Assembly (NCBI GenBank): GCA_963700305.1
Contig: CAVOXB010000027.1
Coordinates: 1 to 64,000 of the forward strand
DNA length: 64,000 bases
Reading direction: 5' to 3'
Origin: Desulfomonile sp963700305
GTDB taxonomy: Bacteria > Desulfobacterota > Desulfomonilia > Desulfomonilales > Desulfomonilaceae
Positions 57,334 to 64,000 of the stretch are shown here, one piece after another. How positions within the stretch are numbered: the stretch's first letter is position 1; every line of letters starts with the position of its first letter. The translations under genes and the position numbers were made by a program. The notes below the pieces were generated by a model that made no database searches, had not been told where the DNA came from, and saw only the letters and a program-made list of their open reading frames with translations.

Positions 57334-57462
57334 ACAGCTCTCGTCTTGCATCGCGATCATACACTGTGCAGAACTGCGCACGGCGATTTGCTGGGGCTGA
57401 ATGCTCTGGCAGTTTTCCCTTGACAACTAGGGCTTACATTGTTAGCGTTTTTCACGGAATGC

Positions 57463-57537
57463 AGGCGCGTAGCTCAGGGGGAGAGCATCACCTTGACGCG
57501 GTGAGGGTCTGGGGTTCAAATCCCCACGCGCCTACCA
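57463..57537 (+). tRNA. tRNA-Val (anticodon GAC)
   Basis: Acceptor AGGCGCG/CGCGCCT, D arm GCTC-AGGGGGA-GAGC, anticodon stem TCACC/GGTGA with loop TTGACGC (anticodon GAC), T arm TGGGG-TTCAAAT-CCCCA, discriminator A and encoded CCA. 75 nt. A TTGACA at 57420-57425 may be the -35 element; the -10 is weak. Confidence 0.96.
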
Positions 57538-57657
57538 GGACAGGCAAAAGGAACTTGCTTCAGTCCAAGAATCCAAGAATAGGAGTGATAATTAATCAGA
57601 TGAATATAACAACGGGTTGCTGGAACCCACGTGTTTCAAAGTGTATTTGTTCAAAGC

Positions 57658-59577
57658 ATGAAGCCCTCCATAGATATTCAAATCCAAGGCAAAAATAAGA
57701 TCCTTCGCTGCTGGTGTTACCCCTGGAAGAAATACTCAAGGATATTGCCAAAGAGAATGGTCGTGACACGTGTCGCGGCTGAATTCAATGGCGTAGCCGT
57801 CGACTTGACTCGCACCGTTGACCGAGTCCGGGAAATTGGACTTCATCAGCACGAAGACGCCCAGATGGGTCTGGACATTCTTAGTCATTCCACCTCCCAC
57901 GTGATGGCCCAGGCAGTAAAAGAACTATTTCCGGAGGCTCAAGGTGACAATCGGCCCGTCCATAGAGGAAGGATTTTATTACGATTTTGATACTCCACGT
58001 CCTTTCACTCCCGAAGACCTTGAAAAAATAGAAGACTCGCATGAGCGAGATCGTGAAAAGCAACTCGCTCTTTCGGAGAATATTACTGCCAAAAGAAGAA
58101 GCAATCCGTTTTTCCGAGGAAAAAGGTGAACGTACAAGATGGAATTGCTTCATGAAATTGATGCCGCTGATGTAAGCCTTTACTCCCAGGGAGAATTTAC
58201 CGATTTTGCCGAGGCCCACATATTCCGGATTCAGGTTTCATAAAAGCATTCAAGCTCACGAAAGTGGCTGGTGCTTACTGGAGAGGCGATGAACGCAACG
58301 CCATGCTCCAACGCATTTATGGAACAGCGATTGCCTCCAAAGAAGATCTCAAGAATTATCTGCATCTGATCGAAGAAGCAAAGAAACGTGATCATCGGAA
58401 GCTCGGAAAGAACTGGATCTATTCTCAATTGTTGATGACGCCGGGCCAGGTTTGGTCATCTGGCACCCAAAAGGCGCGATGCTCCGCTATCTGATTGAAG
58501 AATTCGAACGGACCGAGCACCTCAAGCGCGGATATCAGATGGTTGTTGGCCTCAGATTCTCAAACGGGAACTCTGGGAAAAATCAGGACATTTCGATAAT
58601 TACCGCGACAACATGTATTTCACGAAGGTAGACGACATCGATTATGGCATCAAGCCTATGAATTGCCTTTCCCATATGGTGATTTACAGATCCAAGATCC
58701 GGTCTTATCAGAGATCTTCCATTGCGATTTTTCGAACTGGGCACTGTTCATAGGCACGAAAAAAGCGGAGTTCTGCACGGATTGCTCCGAGTCAGGCAGT
58801 TCACTCAGGATGATGCTCACATACTCTGCACTCCCGAGCAATTGAATGATGAGATTCTGGGGATAATTAATTTTGTTCGGGAAGTGATGGCAATATTTGG
58901 ATTCGAGTACACGATGGAACTGAGCACGCGACCGGAAAAATCCATCGGCGTCTGACGAAGATTGGGAACGAGCTACAGAGGCTTTGAGAAAACGCCGTTA
59001 AAGGCACTCGACGCGTCATATGACATGAACGAAGGGGACGGGGCATTCTATGGCCCGAAAATAGACATAAAGATTAAAGATGCTCTGTCACGCTCATGGC
59101 AATGCGCTACAATTCAATGTGATTTCACATTACCCGAGCGATTTGATCTGACTTACGTGGACTCGGACGGGGACGCAAAAGACCCGTAATGATCCATCGG
59201 GTGGTATTGGGCGCGATAGAGCGATTTATAGGAGTGCTGATCGAACACTATGCGGGGGCTTTCCCTCTATGGATTGCACCCGTCCAGGCGGTTATTCATG
59301 ACTATTACCGATCAGCAGCGCCCTATGCCAAAGAAATCGGCTCAAATGATGAGAAGCGAGGGGGTCAGAGTCGAGGCAGATTTGCGTAATGAGAAGATTG
59401 GGTTCAAAATTACGAGAGGCCCGAAATCAGAAAATCCCATTTATGATTGTCATTGGCGATAAAGAAATGGAAAGTAGCACCCTTGCCGTCCGACGGAGGG
59501 GTGAGGAATCCACAAAGGCTTTTTCTGCCGACGAGTTTTTGTCGCTGTTCCGAGAGGAGGTCCAGAGACGGATATGA
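57658..59577 (+). pseudogene. thrS: Threonyl-tRNA synthetase, heavily frameshifted
   Basis: All parts of a normal ThrRS are found in order but spread over the three frames with about eight or more indels: TGS domain (VLPLEEILKDIAKENGRD), editing-domain motif LSHSTSHVMAQAVKELFPEA, GPSIEEGFYYDFDTPRPFT, motif 2 region LRFFELGTVHRHEKSG and VRQFTQDDAHILCTPEQL, then DGAFYGPKIDIKIKDAL, QCDFTLPERFDLTYV, and the anticodon domain (FPLWIAPVQ, MIVIGDKEMESSTLAVRRRG). It sits upstream of infC as in most bacteria. Local indel density is far above the rest of the window. Confidence 0.88.
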
Positions 59578-59635
59578 TGGCAGGAAAATGCTCGGCAACA
59601 AACTCTGATCCGTTACTTTCCAGGGGGCTTTTTGC

Positions 59636-60172
59636 ATGAAAGGAAGGCCAAGGGGGCCAGTGGTCGCAGAGCCTAAGGTTCGAGTGAACCAGAGGATTCG
59701 CGCTCCGAAAGTTCGAGTGATTTCTCCGGAAGGCGAACAATTAGGCATACTGGATGCGTCCGATGCGCTTCGACGAGCCGAGGAATACGGGCTCGATCTT
59801 GTCGAAGTGGCACCCGGTGCGGATCCGCCTGTATGCAAAATCATGGACTACGGCAAATTCCGCTACGAAGAAAGCAAGAAAGAACACGAGCGAAAGAAGA
59901 AACAGGCCACTGTAGTCATCAAAGAGATCAAGCTCAGGCCGAAAACTGAAGAGCACGACCTTGATTACAAAGTGAAAAGACTCAAGCGATTCATTACTGA
60001 AGACTGCAAGGTAAAAGTCACAATCATGTTCAGGGGACGCGAAATAACGCATCCCGAACAAGCCCGAATGTTGCTGGACAAGATGCTGGAACTGGTAGGA
60101 GATGACGCTCAAGTGGAACAACCAGCAAAATTTGAAGGGCGGAACATGACAATGATTCTTGCTCCTAAGTAA
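59636..60172 (+). CDS. infC: Translation initiation factor IF-3
   Basis: 178 residues, intact. Motifs VNQRIRAPKVRVISPEGEQL, EEYGLDLVEVAPGADPPVCK, MDYGKFRYEESKKEHE and FRGREITHPEQARMLL. Starts with ATG at 59636 after AGGGGG; many infC genes use a rare start codon instead. It follows thrS after 58 bases. rpmI and rplT, which normally come next, are absent. Confidence 0.96.
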   Translation: MKGRPRGPVVAEPKVRVNQRIRAPKVRVISPEGEQLGILDASDALRRAEEYGLDLVEVAPGADPPVCKIMDYGKFRYEESKKEHERKKKQATVVIKEIKLRPKTEEHDLDYKVKRLKRFITEDCKVKVTIMFRGREITHPEQARMLLDKMLELVGDDAQVEQPAKFEGRNMTMILAPK

Positions 60173-60356
60173 TTTCGAGGCATGTGCTTGTGAAGAAGTC
60201 GCGGAATGGGGTCTGATCCTATATCACGGAACATTCCATTTTTTGGATGCGCGAAGAAGCATGCAAAGAAGAAACGTGGCTTGAGTGACAATGTGTTGCG
60301 AAGTGGTGCGCCTGTTTTGCCTGTGGAACAAGCGCCGTAATATAAGCAATTAAGAA

Positions 60357-60728
60357 ATGGCAAACGAGGAAAAACGAAAATTCACCCGCGTTCTCTTTTC
60401 CACGCGGGTAAGAATAGTGGCTGGATCCAAGAGCATTGCTTCCGAGCAGATGAAGGACATCAGTCTTGGGGGCGCTTACTTTTACGTGGATGAAATCCTG
60501 CCTGAGAAGACCTCTTGCACCGTGAATATCGAACTGTTAGGCCCGGCAAGTCATTTATCCATAGAAATAGACGCTGACGTAACACGGGTCGATGCAAAAG
60601 GAATGGCCGTGGAATTTACCAGAATTGATCTGGACAGCCTGATTCATCTTCGTCATTTGATAAGAGTTCATGCAATGGATTCCGAAATGATGGACGAGGA
60701 ATTTGATAGGGACCTGCTGGATTTGTAG
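60357..60728 (+). CDS. PilZ-domain protein
   Basis: 123 residues. The c-di-GMP-binding motifs are RKFTR (Arg7, Arg11) and DISLGG (Asp34-Ser36-Gly39), followed by a beta-barrel pattern. A short acidic tail EEFDRDLLDL closes the protein. Lone PilZ domain, so it likely works as a c-di-GMP-responsive adaptor. It occupies the place of the ribosomal genes after infC. The gap 60173-60356 shows no gene. Confidence 0.88.
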   Translation: MANEEKRKFTRVLFSTRVRIVAGSKSIASEQMKDISLGGAYFYVDEILPEKTSCTVNIELLGPASHLSIEIDADVTRVDAKGMAVEFTRIDLDSLIHLRHLIRVHAMDSEMMDEEFDRDLLDL

Positions 60729-61002
60729 CCCCCACAAAGAGACAGTAATCTTCAAATCTATATTCGTTTTGCTGCTAGAGATTGCCACCCAACTAACTCT
60801 TTCATGTAACCCCTTTTTGAACTGTTGTGTCAGCAGCAACTCCTTTTGACTCTCTCCGAACACGTTTGTTCATTTCCTTGTATGAGATTTACTAAGTCAA
60901 TAGCCTACAAAAATGGTTGACAACAAATTATCATCTTTATTAAGTTGATAATATACACACAGTCTTAACATTATTTCGCCAATGAACCAGGGAGGGAGAA
61001 AT

Positions 61003-61206
61003 ATGGCACAAACTAGCTGTTGGGAGTTCATGAAGTGCCCCACGAGGGAAAAATGTCCGGCATTTCCAGATAAGGGTCGCAGTTGCTGGGACGTGGCCGG
61101 GACTCTATGCAGAGGAGAAAAGCAAGGCACAGCGGAAGAGAAAAGACAGGATTGCGTAACTCTGTGCAAGTTCATGGAAGGTGTTCTAGGCGGGACCATA
61201 TCCTGA
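61003..61206 (+). CDS. Small cysteine-rich protein, two-CW type
   Basis: 67 residues, ATG preceded by AGGGAGGGAG. Two Cys-Trp units CWEFMKCP and SCWDVAGTLC, and further cysteines at REKCPAFPD and DCVTLCKF. This repeated CW pattern is that of small two-CW domain proteins of anaerobic Deltaproteobacteria; metal or Fe-S binding is inferred. Alone in its region. Confidence 0.75.
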   Translation: MAQTSCWEFMKCPTREKCPAFPDKGRSCWDVAGTLCRGEKQGTAEEKRQDCVTLCKFMEGVLGGTIS

Positions 61207-61234
61207 CCACGGGTGAAGTGGGTCAAGTATAGGG

Positions 61235-61375
61235 ATTGCCAAAATTTATGACGTTTATCCGATGGCCGAATCCCAAAGACTTCGTAGGGGTCGGCGTCCC
61301 TGCCGACCCACGGCGGGCACGGAGGCCCGCCGCTACGCATCATTCTTTGCGCAATCGGACAGAAATGCTGTCACA
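61235..61375. repeat. MITE-like element, family R3, copy 2
   Basis: Same element as 44200-44340: TTATGACGTTTATCCGATG, GTAGGGGTCGGCGTCCCTGC, CCGCCGCTACGCATCATTC, GCGCAATCGGACA. Lies after the two-CW gene. Confidence 0.72.
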
Positions 61376-61665
61376 CACTATAATGTCCAATTGCCGGCCG
61401 AATGCCGTGTGACAGCTAACTCGGTGCCACTGCTGGCTTGTCCAGCAGTGTTTCTTGGACGCATTGCTGGGTGAGCCAGCGGTGGTAACCAGCAACTACC
61501 AAACGGGACGTAATACCACGTCGCTTTTATGAACTCAATTTGGCCGGCACGGAGGTCGGCCACCACTGGCCGCTAGCGCGGTCAATCAAAGAAAACGCCA
61601 ACCCCATCTAATGGCTGTGCATTCTGAGCCCGTACGCTAAAGTTCGAGTGATCATGTCAAATGAT
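61376..61665. repeat. Intergenic region with R4-type repeat
   Basis: GTGCCACTGCTGGCTTGTCC...GCATTGCTGGGTGAGCCAGC (61423-61490) has facing arms like the element at 47539. No gene is seen between here and the asnS end. Confidence 0.55.
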
Positions 61666-62961
61666 CTAGGGATAAATGCGATCCATTAACCTTGGGAAAG
61701 CTATTGTCTCTCTCACGTGGTGAATGCCTGAGATCCAGGTGACAGCGCGCTCGATTCCCAAACCGAAGCCTGCATGGGGCACCGAACCGTAACGCCTCAG
61801 GTCCAGGTACCATTCCAAGGGTTCGCGAGGAAGACCGTGTTCGTCGATTCTTTCTTCGAGTAATTCGAGAGAATCCTCGCGCTGACCTCCGCCGATGATC
61901 TCACCGTATCCCTCCGGCGCAAGCAGATCAACAGCGAGAGCGAGCGACGGGTTCTCCGGATCTCGTTTCATGTAGAATGCCTTGATATTGGCCGGATAGT
62001 GGGTGACGAAAACTGGTTTATCGAAAGTTTGGGACAGCACGGATTCTTCGTCCGCGCCGAAATCGTCGCCCCAATTGAATTCCACTCCTTTTTCCTTAAG
62101 GATTTCTGTGGCGCGTGAATAGGTTATTCTTGGGAAAGGCGGTACCACCTTTTCCAAAGAGCTCGTGTCTCTTTCGAGAATTTCTAGTTGAGCCGAACAT
62201 TTCTCGAGGACGACTTCCACAATTCTACACATCATTCTTTCCGCAAGATCTATGGTTTCTGGCAAGGTCCAGAAGGCCATTTCCGGCTCTATCATCCAGA
62301 ATTCAGTCAAATGCCTGCGAGTTTTAGATTTTTCTGCTCTGAAGGTCGGACCGTACACATATATTTGTCCCATGGCCATGGCAGCTGCTTCGCCGTAAAG
62401 CTGGCCGGATTGGGTCAGATAGGCGGACCTGTCGAAGTATGCAACCTCAAAGAGTGATGTCGTTCCCTCGCATGCAGTGGGAGTGAGAATCGGCGCTTCC
62501 ACTGATACGAATCCGAGTTCATCAAAAAAAGACCTCGCCGCGTTGGTTATAACCGACCGCAATTTCAGAAGTGCATTCTGTTTGGAGGACCTGATCCAAA
62601 GATGGCGGTTATCCATAAGGAATCCCACGCCATGCTCTTTCTTGGATATGGGGTATTCGGATGCCGCCTCCGCTATGAGCTCGACCTCAGTCACGCTGAT
62701 CTCGTAGCCCAAAGGAGATCTCGGCTCTTTCTTAACAATGCCGCGTACGATGACTGAAGACTCGTAAGGGATTCTATCCGAAAGCTCAAAGGCTTCCTGG
62801 GACACCTGATTTGCCATGACAACGCATTGAATGACACCATGACCGTCTCTGAGATGTAGGAAGCGGATCTTGCCGGACGATCTCCTGTTCGATATCCACC
62901 CTCTCAATTCAACTTCTTGATCTTCATATTGGGAAATATTATCTACGGTCACCCAGATCAT
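61666..62961 (-). CDS. asnS: Asparaginyl-tRNA synthetase
   Basis: 431 residues, class IIb synthetase, intact. Start ATG 62961 with AGGAGG 5 bases upstream. OB-fold anticodon domain ELRGWISNRRSSGKIRFL; motif 2 FRAEKSKTRRHLTEFW and EPEMAF; motif 3 GFGLGIERAVTWISG. The C-terminus FPRLMDRIYP is typical. Divergent from the next gene, with starts about 145 bases apart. Confidence 0.95.
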   Translation of the reverse strand: MIWVTVDNISQYEDQEVELRGWISNRRSSGKIRFLHLRDGHGVIQCVVMANQVSQEAFELSDRIPYESSVIVRGIVKKEPRSPLGYEISVTEVELIAEAASEYPISKKEHGVGFLMDNRHLWIRSSKQNALLKLRSVITNAARSFFDELGFVSVEAPILTPTACEGTTSLFEVAYFDRSAYLTQSGQLYGEAAAMAMGQIYVYGPTFRAEKSKTRRHLTEFWMIEPEMAFWTLPETIDLAERMMCRIVEVVLEKCSAQLEILERDTSSLEKVVPPFPRITYSRATEILKEKGVEFNWGDDFGADEESVLSQTFDKPVFVTHYPANIKAFYMKRDPENPSLALAVDLLAPEGYGEIIGGGQREDSLELLEERIDEHGLPREPLEWYLDLRRYGSVPHAGFGLGIERAVTWISGIHHVRETIAFPRLMDRIYP

Positions 62962-63105
62962 TAGCGCCTCCTCTTGATAGGCCTGCAAAAACTGTCAAGT
63001 ATTGTGCATCACGGGAAACCGAGGGTCAAGAAGGCCGGTATGTTGTTGCTGCGAATGAAGGATCTCCATTGCATCCTGCTGGAGCCTCTGGTAGAAAGAT
63101 CCCCC

Positions 63106-63915
63106 ATGAACTCACTGTATGCTTGTCGAAATACGAAGAACAATCTGGGCCCGCGGGCGGCCCTGTTATTTGTGCTGGTGGTTTCCGTGTACGTCCTCGG
63201 GGGGAGTATGAACGCTGTGGCTGCAGAGGCCGCTGTCAATCCGCTCGAAATACAAGAGACACTGACCAAAAAAGGAAAGAACGTCTCCGCGCTCAAAGCG
63301 GTGATGAATATCACCAGCCAATACGACAACGGGAAATCTCGTCAGGACGTCAAAGGTTTTCTGCTTTACAGGCGGCCCAATGATTTCAGATTTCAGGGCA
63401 TTGCCCCTGGCGGAAATTCTCTTTTCGAGCTTATCATTAAGGCGAATCTGTTCGAACTCTTCATCCCGTCTGAAAGCAAGATAATAAAGGGCGGAAAAGA
63501 ATGCTTCAGTCGCAAATTTCCGGATGTGGCGGAAATCGAAGCTTTGATTCCTCTTATACTGCTGCAATGGAAGGATGTTCGTTCAGATAGACTATTGTCC
63601 AAGGACAATGAAAAGATTGTTCTCAGGATGAGCTTTCAAGGCAGGATATGGGCCGCCACGCTGGACCCTCAAAGCCTGCATTTGAAACGTCTTGTGCGAA
63701 TCAATCCCGGTGGAGAGATAGATTTGACAGCGGATTTCTCCGAGTTCAAGACAGGGGACGACGGTTGGATGCCGAGGCGCTTTGAAATTCAGTCGGTTCC
63801 AGGCGGATGGAAGACGGTCGTCAAAATTAACCAATTGGAGCAGAACCCTTTTCTCGTGGAAAAAAACTTCAAGTTGGAAACCACTTATTCGCCCAAGATT
63901 GAAGACTGCCGATAA
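63106..63915 (+). CDS. LolA/LolB-like (DUF4292-type) secreted lipid-carrier-fold protein
   Basis: About 269 residues. ATG 63106 is preferred since a signal sequence follows (AALLFVLVVSVYVLGG, ending AVAAEA); an open frame runs upstream to 62974. The mature part has the eleven-strand LolA/LolB pattern: VKGFLLYRRPNDFRFQGIA, FELFIPSESKIIKGGKE and LHLKRLVRINPGGEIDLTAD. Carries lipoproteins or other lipids across the periplasm by family; not shown here. No lipobox, so LolA-like rather than LolB. Confidence 0.72.
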   Translation: MNSLYACRNTKNNLGPRAALLFVLVVSVYVLGGSMNAVAAEAAVNPLEIQETLTKKGKNVSALKAVMNITSQYDNGKSRQDVKGFLLYRRPNDFRFQGIAPGGNSLFELIIKANLFELFIPSESKIIKGGKECFSRKFPDVAEIEALIPLILLQWKDVRSDRLLSKDNEKIVLRMSFQGRIWAATLDPQSLHLKRLVRINPGGEIDLTADFSEFKTGDDGWMPRRFEIQSVPGGWKTVVKINQLEQNPFLVEKNFKLETTYSPKIEDCR

Positions 63916-63924
63916 TCATATTCA

Positions 63925-63985
63925 GTAGAACCGGCAACCTGCCGGTTCGCAGGGACGACCGGCAAGATGTCCCGCCCTACCAATG
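63925..63985. repeat. R5-type hairpin repeats at the right edge
   Basis: ACCGGCAACCTGCCGGTTCG is a hairpin, followed by GACCGGCAAGATGTCCCGCC. Both match the ACCGGCATCTTGCCGGT core at 17216 and 36824. It may help end transcription of the preceding gene. Confidence 0.5.
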
Positions 63986-64000
63986 CTTTGATAGTGGCCG

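Overview
This 64 kb window is a stretch of bacterial chromosome of roughly 50% GC. Its gene content points to an anaerobic member of the Desulfobacterota (former Deltaproteobacteria; a Desulfomonile-, Syntrophus- or Desulfobacterium-like lineage). The evidence is a ferredoxin-linked 2-oxoacid oxidoreductase with flavin partners, a soluble periplasmic [NiFe] hydrogenase, a siroheme-decarboxylase-type AsnC protein next to hemL (alternative heme route), menaquinone genes, B12/radical-SAM enzymes and MeaB. No single marker fixes the genus, so the assignment is inference.

Layout. 0-10 kb: a 5'-nucleotidase, tRNA-Pro, an IS1380-like insertion sequence, then a leftward run of acyl-CoA dehydrogenase, meaB, penicillin-acylase-like hydrolase and rdgB. 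9-17 kb: small unknown proteins, including one with a tandemly duplicated novel domain, a membrane flippase-like protein, a PAP2 phosphatase, then an AAA ATPase + DUF4276 (TOPRIM-like) pair that looks like a defence cassette, trailed by an orphan membrane-fusion protein. 17-24 kb: a central-metabolism block of two flavoproteins, korA, korB and fumC. 25-33 kb: hflK-hflC, a B12-binding radical SAM enzyme, a nucleosidase, ahbB-like and hemL. 33-36 kb: [NiFe] hydrogenase small and large subunits. 37-41.5 kb: a leftward operon of unknown purpose (pseudopilin-like protein, glycosyltransferase, ParB-like protein, SplB-like radical SAM, phospholipase C-like protein). 41.7-46.9 kb: TetR regulator with twin operators, a nitrate/sulfonate-type ABC transporter, ubiE and menA. 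48-55.5 kb: a spermidine-synthase-like membrane protein, exported PIMT, rimI, and a mannose-family PTS module (IIC, IIB, IIA, rapZ, short hprK). 56-64 kb: a TlpA-like thioredoxin, tRNA-Val, thrS-infC, PilZ protein, small Cys-rich protein, asnS and a LolA/LolB-like secreted protein.

Sequence quality matters here. At least 21 genes are split by one-base insertions or deletions, mostly in homopolymer runs, including essential ones (thrS, hemL). In each case the shifted frame continues the same conserved protein to its normal end, so most are probably consensus errors rather than true gene decay. They are listed as pseudogene with both frames merged, so that the underlying gene can be read. Short palindromic repeats of at least four families lie between genes, and one copy lies in frame inside a coding sequence.
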